From Gammaproteobacteria bacterium (GTDB lineage: Bacteria; Pseudomonadota; Gammaproteobacteria; Steroidobacterales; Woeseiaceae), in assembly GCA_029881015.1 (NCBI GenBank), contig JAOUNK010000090.1, positions 1 to 10,223 of the forward strand: a stretch of DNA of 10,223 bases, read 5' to 3'. The notes beneath the pieces were generated by a model, which saw only the letters and a list, made by a program, of their open reading frames with translations, was not told where the DNA came from and made no database searches. Position numbers and translations under genes: made by a program. Shown one piece after another: positions 1 through 8,259 of this stretch. Each line of letters begins with the position of its first letter. The first letter of the stretch is position 1.

Positions 1-245
1 AGTCCCGGGCCGGCCGTATACGCGATGGCAGCGGGCTTGTCGACGCCCGCCTCACTCATAACCTTTTGAATTAATGGCAAAAGCATCCGAATATGGTCGC
101 GCGACGCGATCTCGGGAACGACACCGCCGTAGACCGCATGCAGGTCAACCTGGCTGTGCAGCGCCTCCGCCAGGAGCCCGTTTTCCGTGTCGTAGAGCGC
201 CACACCGGTCTCGTCGCAGCTGGTTTCAATCCCCAGGACAATCAT
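1..245 (-). CDS. tsaD: TsaD, tRNA t6A37 threonylcarbamoyltransferase (5' part only)
   Basis: This is the start of the gene; the rest lies beyond the left edge. The 81 visible codons begin MIVLGIETSCDETGVALYD, the N-terminal hallmark of the Kae1/TsaD/Gcp family in the ASKHA fold (phosphate-binding loop ETSCDETG), followed by the conserved HAVYGGVVPEIASRDH and AYTAGPG segments. TsaD transfers the threonylcarbamoyl group made by TsaC onto A37 of ANN-decoding tRNAs, working in the cytoplasm with TsaB and TsaE. The metal-binding histidines known for the family lie further downstream, so they cannot be checked. The ATG at 245 is chosen because MIVLGIETS is the usual N terminus; no good Shine-Dalgarno precedes it, and one arm of an inverted repeat ends two bases upstream of the start codon. 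It is divergent from rpsU, as in E. coli and Pseudomonas. Identity is secure; only the extent is unknown. Confidence 0.96.
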   Translation of the reverse strand, partial: MIVLGIETSCDETGVALYDTENGLLAEALHSQVDLHAVYGGVVPEIASRDHIRMLLPLIQKVMSEAGVDKPAAIAYTAGPG

Positions 246-247
246 AG

Positions 248-342
248 AAATTTGGTGTCAGTCACCCTAAATCCCGCCAGTGGAAACTTGAAAAATCGAG
301 GCGCCATGATAAGCGGGAAATAGGGTGACTGACACCATATTT
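248..342. repeat. 30-nt inverted repeat between tsaD and rpsU
   Basis: Two arms, 248-277 and 313-342, are inverted copies of each other with 27 of 30 bases matching and a 35-nt spacer. Read outward, both arms give GCGGGA, then AA or TT, then TAGGGTGACTGACACCA, then TATTT or AATTT. The core GGTGACTGACACC is itself an imperfect palindrome. The left arm ends two bases before the tsaD ATG; the right arm ends a few bases before the -35 of the rpsU promoter. It may be an operator for both divergent genes or a REP/BIME-type dispersed repeat. The resemblance to GGTGTC-type REP sequences is from memory and was not searched. Confidence 0.85.
306..335 (-). promoter_or_regulatory. Possible sigma-70 promoter for tsaD
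   Basis: On the minus strand GTGTCA (330-335, 4 of 6 to consensus) is separated by 18 nt from TATCAT (306-311, 5 of 6). It would start transcription near 300 and give tsaD a leader of about 55 nt carrying the left arm of the inverted repeat. The -35 lies inside the right arm, so a protein bound there could block it. The -35 is weak and the call is tentative. Confidence 0.3.
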
Positions 343-346
343 TTCT

Positions 347-375
347 TTGCAAACCGTTAAGTCCGACGCTATCAT
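347..375 (+). promoter_or_regulatory. sigma-70 promoter of rpsU / MMS operon
   Basis: TTGCAA (347-352) is spaced 17 nt from TATCAT (370-375), matching consensus at 4 of 6 and 5 of 6 positions. The likely start is near 382. The stretch after the -10 (ACGCGGCTC) is GC-rich, as in stringently controlled ribosomal promoters. It sits just downstream of the right arm of the inverted repeat and gives a leader of about 54 nt before rpsU. Confidence 0.6.
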
Positions 376-387
376 ACGCGGCTCAGT

Positions 388-413
388 CCCGGCCGTGCGC
401 CGGGTTTCTTTAT
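388..413 (+). promoter_or_regulatory. GC hairpin with T-rich tail in the rpsU leader (possible attenuator)
   Basis: CCCGGC (388-393) pairs with GCCGGG (399-404) around the loop CGTGC, and TTTCTTTAT follows. This has the form of a short intrinsic terminator, yet it lies between the predicted promoter and the rpsU start codon and about 6 nt after the predicted transcript start. It could act as an attenuator or as a stabilising 5' stem. The T tract is interrupted by one C, so termination would be partial at best. Confidence 0.5.
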
Positions 414-435
414 GTCTGGACGGAATACCTGAACA

Positions 436-651
436 ATGCCAAGCGTTCGCGTGAAAGAGAACGAGTATTTTGATGCTGCCCTGCGCCGCTTCAAGCGTGC
501 CTGTGAGAAGGCCGGAATCCTTACCGAGCTTCGTCGTCGTGAGTTCTACGAGAAGCCGACCCAGGAGCGCAAGCGCAAGAAGGCCGCCGCGGTCAAGCGC
601 CACCTGAAGCGCCTGTCCCGTGAAGAAGCAAAGCGCAAGCGTCTCTATTGA
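436..651 (+). CDS. rpsU: 30S ribosomal protein bS21
   Basis: The 71-residue product is exactly the length of E. coli S21 and follows it closely: it starts MPSVRVKENEYFDAALRRFK, has the conserved EKAGILTELRRREFYEKPT centre and ends in a very basic tail finishing KRLY. S21 is a late-assembly small-subunit protein near the platform and the anti-Shine-Dalgarno region, and aids initiation on natural mRNAs. It is the first gene of the MMS operon, with GGAA ten bases before the ATG as a modest ribosome-binding site. Its transcript probably ends or is processed partly at the hairpin at 661-678, which would allow far more S21 than primase to be made, as known in E. coli. The identification is certain. 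Confidence 0.99.
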   Translation: MPSVRVKENEYFDAALRRFKRACEKAGILTELRRREFYEKPTQERKRKKAAAVKRHLKRLSREEAKRKRLY

Positions 652-660
652 TACTCCTTC

Positions 661-678
661 GCGCCGCATTCGCGGCGC
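661..678 (+). promoter_or_regulatory. 7-bp GC hairpin between rpsU and yqeY
   Basis: GCGCCGC (661-667) pairs perfectly with GCGGCGC (672-678) around the tetraloop ATTC. No T run follows directly (the next bases are ACACATGAATTTCTTT), so it is not a full intrinsic terminator. It sits where E. coli has the internal terminator separating rpsU from dnaG, and may stabilise the 3' end of rpsU mRNA or reduce read-through into yqeY-dnaG-rpoD. Confidence 0.6.
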
Positions 679-699
679 ACACATGAATTTCTTTAAGCC

Positions 700-1149
700 A
701 TGTCGCTGAAGAACCAAATTACCGAGGACATGAAGTCCGCCATGAAGGCCGGTGACAAAGACCGGCTGAAAGTGGTGCGCCTCATACTCGCGGCTGTCAA
801 ACAGGTCGAGGTCGACAAACGCATCGAGCTTGACGACGCGGCCGTACTCGCCGTCCTCGACAAGATGGTCAAGCAACGTCGCGACTCGGTCGAACAATTC
901 GAGAAAGGGAACCGCGAGGATCTCGCCGCCATCGAGCGTGCCGAGATAGCGGTACTCGAAGACTACCTCCCCGAGCAACTGTCGGCTGACGAACTCGCCG
1001 CAATGGTGGATGAGGTGATTGCCGCCACCGGTGCCGAAAGCATTCGCGACATGGGCAAGGTGATGGGCCAGATCAAGGCCAAGGCCGCGGGTCGCGCCGA
1101 TATGGGTGCCGTCGGCGCGGCGGTAAAAGAGCGTTTGAACGCCCTCTAG
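700..1149 (+). CDS. yqeY: YqeY / GatB-YqeY domain protein
   Basis: The 149-residue protein matches the usual size of YqeY (about 150 residues). It opens MSLKNQITEDMKSAMKAGDK and contains the family signatures VVRLILAAVKQVEVDKR (helical N-terminal part), EIAVLEDYLPEQLS near the middle and DMGKVMGQIKAKAAGRAD in the C-terminal part, which resembles the tRNA-contacting tail domain of GatB. The protein is soluble, with no signal peptide or membrane segment. The exact function is not established; the fold suggests tRNA or tRNA-enzyme contact, but YqeY is not a known subunit of GatCAB. It lies between rpsU and dnaG, 48 nt after rpsU, an arrangement I know from Pseudomonas-type MMS operons but not E. 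coli. No clear Shine-Dalgarno is visible. Family assignment is secure, role is not. Confidence 0.93.
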   Translation: MSLKNQITEDMKSAMKAGDKDRLKVVRLILAAVKQVEVDKRIELDDAAVLAVLDKMVKQRRDSVEQFEKGNREDLAAIERAEIAVLEDYLPEQLSADELAAMVDEVIAATGAESIRDMGKVMGQIKAKAAGRADMGAVGAAVKERLNAL

Positions 1150-1166
1150 TTGGCACCAAATTTGCG
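1150..1166 (+). promoter_or_regulatory. sigma-54 (RpoN) -24/-12 promoter motif before dnaG
   Basis: TTGGCACCAAATTTGC lies directly after the yqeY stop codon. It has TGGCAC (1151-1156), then five bases, then TTGC (1162-1165), so the invariant GG (1152-1153) and GC (1164-1165) are spaced exactly as sigma-54 requires. The predicted start is near 1177, giving an 80-nt leader to dnaG. No enhancer-binding-protein site was recognised, and RpoN control of primase would be unexpected, so function is uncertain although the sequence match is very good. Confidence 0.45.
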
Positions 1167-1168
1167 CT

Positions 1169-1197
1169 CTGGCACAGCCTGATTATTAGGCTATGCT
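1169..1197 (+). promoter_or_regulatory. Possible sigma-70 promoter and small dyad before dnaG
   Basis: CTGGCA (1169-1174) is separated by 17 nt from TATGCT (1192-1197), each matching consensus at 4 of 6 positions. Between them lies the dyad AGCCT-gattatt-AGGCT (1176-1192), which would cover the spacer of this promoter and the predicted start of the overlapping sigma-54 motif. The expected sigma-70 start is near 1204. An internal promoter here would allow dnaG-rpoD expression independent of rpsU. Both hexamers are mediocre. Confidence 0.35.
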
Positions 1198-1256
1198 GCT
1201 CAAAAACAAGAATAATCCTTCAAGACCCGATCACGGCAGGGCGACGTTAATACACT

Positions 1257-3008
1257 ATGGCCGGATTAATCCCCCAGGACTTCATCGACGATTTGATCGC
1301 GCGCGCGGATATCGTCGAAGTGGTCGGCCGCCGTGTACAACTCAAGAAGGCGGGTCGGGAATTCAAGGCCTGCTGCCCATTTCACGACGAAAAGACGCCA
1401 TCGTTCACGGTGAGCCCGGGCAAAGGTTTCTATCATTGCTTCGGTTGCGGCGCGCATGGCACGGCGATTGGCTTCCTCATGGAATTCGATCACATGAGCT
1501 TTGTCGAGGCGATCGAAAGCCTCGCGGCACTCATGGGCGTCGACGTACCGCGCAGCGAAAGCGACAAGCCGGCTCGGCGCTACGATGAGCTGTTCTCACT
1601 CCTTGACGCCATCGCCCGCCATTGGCAGGACTGCCTAACGGACTCGCCGGCCGCGGTCGAATACGTCAGGATTCGCGGGATCGACGGCAGCACGGCGAAG
1701 CGCTTCGGCATAGGCTATGCCCCGGACGGCTGGAGCAACATCCTCGACAAGTTTGGGCAGTCACCCGAAGCCACGCAGCGCCTGCTCGCCACCGGCATGA
1801 TCATCGAAAAGGACAATGGCAAGCACTACGACCGCTTCCGCGATCGCATCATGTTTCCGATTCGCGATGCACGTGGCCGCACGATTGGCTTTGGTGGCCG
1901 GACGCTCGGCGACGGTGAGCCCAAATACCTGAACTCGCCCGAGACGGTCCTGTTCCACAAGGGCCGGGAACTCTACGGCCTGTATGAAGCCCGCCAGGCG
2001 CTGCGGAACATCGAGCAACTGGTGGTCGTCGAAGGTTATATGGACGTCGTCGCCCTCGCCCGCCACGGTATCGATTTCGCGGTCGCAACATTGGGAACGG
2101 CAACGACCAGCGATCACCTGAACCGGCTCTTTCGCCTGACCGAGAACGTGTGTTTTGCGTTCGACGGTGACCGCGCCGGCCGCAAGGCTGCCTGGCGAGC
2201 CCTCGAAAACGCGCTGCCCCAGATTCGCGAAGGGCGACAGATTCGTTTCATGTTCCTGCCGGAGGGGCACGATCCCGATTCCTACGTCAACGAGCTTGGC
2301 ACGGATGCATTCCTGAATGCACTGGACGAGGGTGTTGCCCTGTCCGAGTTCCTGATTCAGGAACTGGCGAGCCAGGTCGACATGAGCACGGTTGACGGCC
2401 GCGCTCGACTCGCGGAACTCGCCCGGCCGCTCGTTAACAAGATCCCCCCCGGTGTGTACCGCGAGTTGCTCATCGAGAGTCTCGGCGAGTCCGTGGGTCT
2501 GACGGCCGCAAAACTCGAGAGGATGCTCGGTGCTGACAAGAGCAGCGGCCCCTCCGCCAGTCCCGCACGCGGTCTTGATAACAGGCGATCGAGCAAACCC
2601 GTGACGGGACAGCCCTCCGTGATCCGGCACGCGATAACGCTGTTGCTCAATGACCCGGCCGCGTGCCTGAGGCTCGATGTCGAGAAGCTGGCGGGCGTCA
2701 ACCGGCCCGGTGTGGACTTGTTGCGAACCCTCATTGAAACCGTGCAGTCGGAGCCCAATATAACGACGGCCGGGCTGCTCGAGCGCTGGCGGCACGATGC
2801 CGAAGGCCGGCACCTCGGCAAACTCGTTGCCTCCGAGGTGCCGCTGGACGAGGACTTTGATGCGGCCACCGAACTGGGCGACTGCCTGGTCCAGCTGGAA
2901 ACGGCAGGCCGCAAGGAAAGGATTAAATTTTTGATTGAAAAACAAAGAGTTAGCGGCCTCTCCGACGAAGAGAAAGCCGAACTGCAGGAGCTGTTGAAAG
3001 CAGCCTAA
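1257..3008 (+). CDS. dnaG: DNA primase DnaG
   Basis: The 583-residue primase is nearly the same length as E. coli DnaG (581). The N-terminal zinc-binding domain carries C40-x2-H43 and C61-x2-C64 (CCPFHDEK, YHCFGCG). The RNA polymerase core follows, with a TOPRIM domain containing EGYMD at 259-263 and the metal-binding DGD at 303-305, so catalytic residues are intact. The linker around residues 425-450 is rich in S, P, R and K, and the C-terminal part (about 450-583) corresponds to the DnaB-binding domain. The enzyme lays down RNA primers at the replication fork after recruitment by DnaB helicase. The ATG at 1257 gives the family N terminus (MAGLIPQDFIDDL). It is third in the MMS operon, 107 nt after yqeY and 82 nt before the preferred rpoD start. 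The identification is certain. Confidence 0.99.
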   Translation: MAGLIPQDFIDDLIARADIVEVVGRRVQLKKAGREFKACCPFHDEKTPSFTVSPGKGFYHCFGCGAHGTAIGFLMEFDHMSFVEAIESLAALMGVDVPRSESDKPARRYDELFSLLDAIARHWQDCLTDSPAAVEYVRIRGIDGSTAKRFGIGYAPDGWSNILDKFGQSPEATQRLLATGMIIEKDNGKHYDRFRDRIMFPIRDARGRTIGFGGRTLGDGEPKYLNSPETVLFHKGRELYGLYEARQALRNIEQLVVVEGYMDVVALARHGIDFAVATLGTATTSDHLNRLFRLTENVCFAFDGDRAGRKAAWRALENALPQIREGRQIRFMFLPEGHDPDSYVNELGTDAFLNALDEGVALSEFLIQELASQVDMSTVDGRARLAELARPLVNKIPPGVYRELLIESLGESVGLTAAKLERMLGADKSSGPSASPARGLDNRRSSKPVTGQPSVIRHAITLLLNDPAACLRLDVEKLAGVNRPGVDLLRTLIETVQSEPNITTAGLLERWRHDAEGRHLGKLVASEVPLDEDFDAATELGDCLVQLETAGRKERIKFLIEKQRVSGLSDEEKAELQELLKAA

Positions 3009-3023
3009 CTCGATGAAAATTAT
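2994..3023 (+). promoter_or_regulatory. Possible internal promoter for rpoD at the end of dnaG
   Basis: TTGAAA (2994-2999, 5 of 6) lies in the last codons of dnaG, 18 nt before AATTAT (3018-3023, 4 of 6), in an AT-rich patch that stands out from its GC-rich surroundings. TTGAAA also matches the core of a heat-shock sigma-32 -35 element, but no convincing CCCAT-type -10 follows. E. coli rpoD is known to have internal promoters within dnaG, so one here is plausible. Confidence 0.3.
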
Positions 3024-3027
3024 GTAG

Positions 3028-3053
3028 ATTCAACTCTTTCTTAAGAGTAGAAT
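3028..3053 (+). promoter_or_regulatory. 26-nt interrupted palindrome between dnaG and rpoD
   Basis: ATTC-a-ACTCTT (3028-3038) pairs with AAGAGT-a-GAAT (3043-3053) around the loop TCTT: ten base pairs with one A-A mismatch. It sits 20 nt after the dnaG stop and 37 nt before the preferred rpoD TTG start. As RNA it would be a fairly weak, AU-rich hairpin in the rpoD leader, possibly a processing site between the dnaG and rpoD messages; as DNA it could be an operator just after the possible rpoD promoter. Confidence 0.55.
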
Positions 3054-3090
3054 TAATCGTTTGCATTTTCTACCCGCAGGGATTTCCGTC

Positions 3091-4917
<1,827 letters not shown>

Positions 4918-4936
4918 CCTCCTGCTGGAGGACAAG

Positions 4937-4966
4937 AAAAAGGCCGGGCAAGCCCGGCCTTTTTTT
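4937..4966. terminator. Bidirectional intrinsic terminator between rpoD and the GGDEF-EAL gene
   Basis: AAAAA, then GGCCGGGC (4942-4949), the bases AA, GCCCGGCC (4952-4959) and TTTTTTT (4960-4966). The GC stem with an A tract on one side and a T tract on the other works in both directions, ending the MMS operon on the plus strand and the convergent pseudopilin-GGDEF-EAL operon on the minus strand. Confidence 0.95.
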
Positions 4967-4969
4967 AGC

Positions 4970-7801
4970 TCAAAGAATCTCGAGCGCCTTCCGTCGTTGC
5001 GTATGGAAGCCCTGCTTCTCGACGAACAGGACGAACAGGTCCTGCGGCAGGGCCTCGCTGTAGTAAAAGCCCTGAACGTAGTCGCAGCCATTGCGCCGCA
5101 GGAAATCGATCTGCTCCTGGGTCTCGACGCCTTCGGCAATGGATTTCTTGCCCAGTTCCTCTGCCATGCGAATGATTGTCCGGCAGATATTGTTCGATGT
5201 GACGCCGCTACCGATCGTGTCAATGAACGACTTGTCGATCTTGATCACGTCGAAGGGCATTTGTTGCAGGTAGCTCAGCGACGAGTACCCGGTGCCGAAA
5301 TCGTCGATCGCCACACGCACGCCATGCTTGCGCAGCGAATCCAGAACAGCAATCGCCGAGTCCCGGTTCTCGGCGACCGCCGTTTCCGTGACCTCGAGCT
5401 GAATGTGGCCGGCGTGAATGCCGAAGCGGCGTATCGGCTCCATGACCGCTCGCCGGAATCCCGCATCGCGCAGCTGCCGGGTGGAAACGTTGACGGAGAC
5501 AGGACCGGGATGCATGCCTTTGTCGAGAATGGCACACAAGTCCTCGCAGGCCCGCTGGATCACCCAGGCGCCGATGTCGACAATGAGTCCGGAGTCCTCG
5601 GCCAGCGGGATGAATTCGGTCGGCGAAACATACCCTTCCTCCGGATGCTCCCATCGCAATAGCGCTTCCGCGCCGCAGATCTCGCCGGTCGCTATGTCGA
5701 AATGCGGTTGGTAATGCACCGCGAGCTGCCCGGCACGGAAGGCTGCCCTCAGGTCGCGTTCAAGGCCAATCTTGCGGCGGCTTTCGGCATTGAGGCGCTC
5801 ACTGAAGAATTCGAAGCGACTCCGTCCTGCGTCTTTGGCCCTGTACATGGCCGCATCGGCGTTTTTTAGCAGGGTCTCCACGCTATCGCCATCGGTCGGG
5901 AACATCACGATGCCGATACTTGCACTTACGTGATGGTCCATATCCTGTACGGTAAAGGCTTCGCTGAGCCTTGTAAGCAGCCGCTCGGCGGTCTGGCGCA
6001 CGATGGACTCGTTGCGAACATTCGGTAGAACGACGATAAATTCGTCCCCGCCAAGGCGAGCCACGACGTCGCGGTCGCGCACCTCGGAGACGATTCGTTT
6101 GGCCGCCTGGATGAGCACGGCGTCGCCAACCGAGTGCCCGTACACGTCGTTAATTTCCTTGAAGCGGTCGAGATCGAGAAACAGCAACGCGCCGCTGTGC
6201 TGGTCTATTCGTGCACTCGCGATGTGTTGTTCGAGGCGATCCTTGAGCAGCTGCCTGTTCGGCAGGCCGGTCAGGACATCGAAGTGCGCCTGCCGGTAGA
6301 GTTCTTCTTCGCGCTCCACGCTCGACAGGGCCACGGCAAAACGCCCCGCCAGGTCGACGACGCGCTGCAGCCTGTCCTGCGCCATGTTGAACTCCGACTC
6401 GAATCCGAGCAGCAGGACGCCCTTGACGTTGCTGCTCAGTACGACCGGAATCAGGACCACGAACCCCTGGCCGTAGGATTCGAAGCGGGGTTTGTAAGGC
6501 GCATCCTTCACATCGATGTCGGCGATCGAGACCTGGCGTGGCTTGCACCAGTGGTGACCAACGTCTCCGGGCAGCTCGATCCGTTCGTGCAACAGCTCAC
6601 CCTCGTGCAGGGAGATCATCTTGCCCTGCCGGGGTGCATCGACATCCCGCGCGATAACGCCAGCCGCTGTGCAGCCGGTCAGATCGATTAGGTGTCCGAC
6701 CACGTCTTCCGAGACCTCTTCGAGCTTGGTGCCCGAAAGAATCATGCGATCGATACCGGACATGGCTTCCAGCGCCGAGATTTGTCGCCCCAGCCTGGCC
6801 GCCATGTTGTTGAACGCCGTTGCCAGCCACTCGAACTCATCGCCGGTCCGGACGCGTACCCGGGATTCGAGATCACCGCCGGCGAACTGGCTGGCGGCAA
6901 TGGTCAGGTGACGCAGTGGTACCAGGCTGCGCGCAATGAGCTTCAGGCTCAGGATCGCCACCAGGATCAGGATGAGCACGATGGCGGGGAGAAATACGCG
7001 TTGGAAGTCCGTTCCCGACTTCATTGCAAACGACATGGGTTGCACGGCTATGATGTCGAAGGCCGGCGCGACATAGGTACCATCAAGAAACAGTTGCCAC
7101 AGGGCAGCGAATTGTTGCTCGCCGTCATGCTCCAACTCGCTAAAGATGCTGCTGCGATTCTCGGCATCCATGACCAGGGCTGAGTGGAGTCCCACCTGCA
7201 CCTCGCTCGTGCAATACAGTCGCTGGCCGAATTCGCTGTACACGCAGAATTCCGTGTTGAACGGCAGGTTTTCCCGCGCTCCCCAGACCTTGTCAGCGCT
7301 CAGCTGGAACGCAAGGATACACCCGGGCGCTTCGGGGCCAACGGCCTGGAGCAGAACCAGGCCATTCTGTTCCGTCAAAACCAGCTTCGTCCCACCCGCG
7401 TCCAGGTGCGCCTCATCGGCTGACGAAAATTCGATACCCATACCCTGGTCATCCACCAGCAGCGACGGCGGCGGCGTTTCACGCAGGACCCAAACCTTCT
7501 CAAAGTCTTCGAACAGGTATTCGTGGTCGTAGACCCGGTTAAGACCGTCTCTGCGTGCGAGACGAACGACTTCCCGCGCTTTCTCGGACGCAGTTTGCAG
7601 CCGTGCCAGGATCTCGACGCCGTATTCCTTGGAATAATGTTTGAGCGTTCTCGATGTTTCCTGTTCGAGGCGGCGATTGAACTCGTGCGATGCCAGCCAC
7701 ACGGTAAACAGCATCGGCACGATCGCCGCGATCAGGAAAAAGACAAGAATGCGTTTGCCGACACCCCGATTCAGGGTCTGCCTGATAATGCCGTCGCTCA
7801 T
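4970..7801 (-). CDS. Membrane-bound HAMP-GAF-GGDEF-EAL cyclic-di-GMP protein
   Basis: The 943-residue protein has membrane helix 1 (about 18-38), a periplasmic sensor region (39-268, with Cys186 and Cys197 as a possible disulfide pair), helix 2 (269-290), HAMP (about 285-340), a GAF-like domain (about 350-490), GGDEF (about 510-670) and EAL (about 690-935). GGDEF is complete (RLGGDEF, 584-588) and has a c-di-GMP inhibitory RxxD site five residues before it (RDRD). The EAL part keeps EALLRW (from 712), VNVS, LEVTET, DDFGTG, KIDKSF, EGVET and QGFYYS, so both c-di-GMP synthesis and hydrolysis look chemically possible; which dominates cannot be told. The ligand of the periplasmic region is unknown. 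Its ATG shares one base with the stop of the upstream pseudopilin gene (TGATG), so translation is coupled and the pair probably shares a surface-related role. Confidence 0.93.
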   Translation of the reverse strand: MSDGIIRQTLNRGVGKRILVFFLIAAIVPMLFTVWLASHEFNRRLEQETSRTLKHYSKEYGVEILARLQTASEKAREVVRLARRDGLNRVYDHEYLFEDFEKVWVLRETPPPSLLVDDQGMGIEFSSADEAHLDAGGTKLVLTEQNGLVLLQAVGPEAPGCILAFQLSADKVWGARENLPFNTEFCVYSEFGQRLYCTSEVQVGLHSALVMDAENRSSIFSELEHDGEQQFAALWQLFLDGTYVAPAFDIIAVQPMSFAMKSGTDFQRVFLPAIVLILILVAILSLKLIARSLVPLRHLTIAASQFAGGDLESRVRVRTGDEFEWLATAFNNMAARLGRQISALEAMSGIDRMILSGTKLEEVSEDVVGHLIDLTGCTAAGVIARDVDAPRQGKMISLHEGELLHERIELPGDVGHHWCKPRQVSIADIDVKDAPYKPRFESYGQGFVVLIPVVLSSNVKGVLLLGFESEFNMAQDRLQRVVDLAGRFAVALSSVEREEELYRQAHFDVLTGLPNRQLLKDRLEQHIASARIDQHSGALLFLDLDRFKEINDVYGHSVGDAVLIQAAKRIVSEVRDRDVVARLGGDEFIVVLPNVRNESIVRQTAERLLTRLSEAFTVQDMDHHVSASIGIVMFPTDGDSVETLLKNADAAMYRAKDAGRSRFEFFSERLNAESRRKIGLERDLRAAFRAGQLAVHYQPHFDIATGEICGAEALLRWEHPEEGYVSPTEFIPLAEDSGLIVDIGAWVIQRACEDLCAILDKGMHPGPVSVNVSTRQLRDAGFRRAVMEPIRRFGIHAGHIQLEVTETAVAENRDSAIAVLDSLRKHGVRVAIDDFGTGYSSLSYLQQMPFDVIKIDKSFIDTIGSGVTSNNICRTIIRMAEELGKKSIAEGVETQEQIDFLRRNGCDYVQGFYYSEALPQDLFVLFVEKQGFHTQRRKALEIL

Positions 7802-8259
7802 CAGTAGTCCTCGCCAAGACCGATATACGCGCCGTTGTTGGCGCGCACGACATCATCGCGACTTTTCTCTGCAGAGAGCGGACCGGCCGACTCACCATCC
7901 TCGCCACGGCTGTAGAGATCGAAATCGGTGTTGAGCGGGTTCAGTGAGCCGTCTTTGCGCAGCCCGCTGTTCCCCGCTCCCGCCGCTGGAATATTGAGAA
8001 ACTCATAGGGCTGGCCCCAGGGGTCGAGCGGAATCGGCATGCCCAGTTCTTCGAGGGAAAGCGGAATGCGATCGTCGTAGCGAAGCCGGTGGCTCTCGAT
8101 GGCAAGACTGATCTTGCCGATATCGCCGATGGCGGCTGCAACTTTGGCACGCTGCGTGAACGCCTGGTACGAGGGAATGGCGATCGACGCCAGCAGCAAC
8201 GCGATAACGAGCGTCACAACCAGGTCCAGCAGTCCGAGTCCTTTCGACGTGCGTTTCAA
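7801..8259 (-). CDS. GspG-like type II secretion/type IV pilus pseudopilin (orphan)
   Basis: This is a 152-residue prepilin-like protein. A short basic leader (MKRTSKG) precedes a hydrophobic helix (LVVTLVIALLLASIAIPSY); prepilin peptidase should cut after Gly7. The normally conserved glutamate at +5 is Asp12 here. The C-terminal part has DPWGQPYEF (from 79) and DFDLYSRGEDG (from 112), the GspG-type core with the calcium-binding loop, and ends in RANNGAYIGLGEDY, a tail I associate with an orphan GspG-like family. No other gsp or pil gene is in the window, so any assembly machine must be encoded elsewhere. The start is TTG at 8259, with GGA six bases before it; no ATG fits. It is the first gene of a two-gene operon with the GGDEF-EAL protein. 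Confidence 0.88.
   Translation of the reverse strand: MKRTSKGLGLLDLVVTLVIALLLASIAIPSYQAFTQRAKVAAAIGDIGKISLAIESHRLRYDDRIPLSLEELGMPIPLDPWGQPYEFLNIPAAGAGNSGLRKDGSLNPLNTDFDLYSRGEDGESAGPLSAEKSRDDVVRANNGAYIGLGEDY

Noticed and set aside
246..435. LexA (SOS) box upstream of rpsU, as reported in E. coli
   Set aside because: I looked for CTGT-N8-ACAG in the control region and found none.
262..978. 238-codon minus-strand frame across rpsU and yqeY
   Set aside because: It overlaps two certain genes and has no recognisable domain.
1761..2945. 394-codon open frame antisense to dnaG
   Set aside because: A shadow of the primase gene; no domain or motif seen, and dnaG itself is intact.
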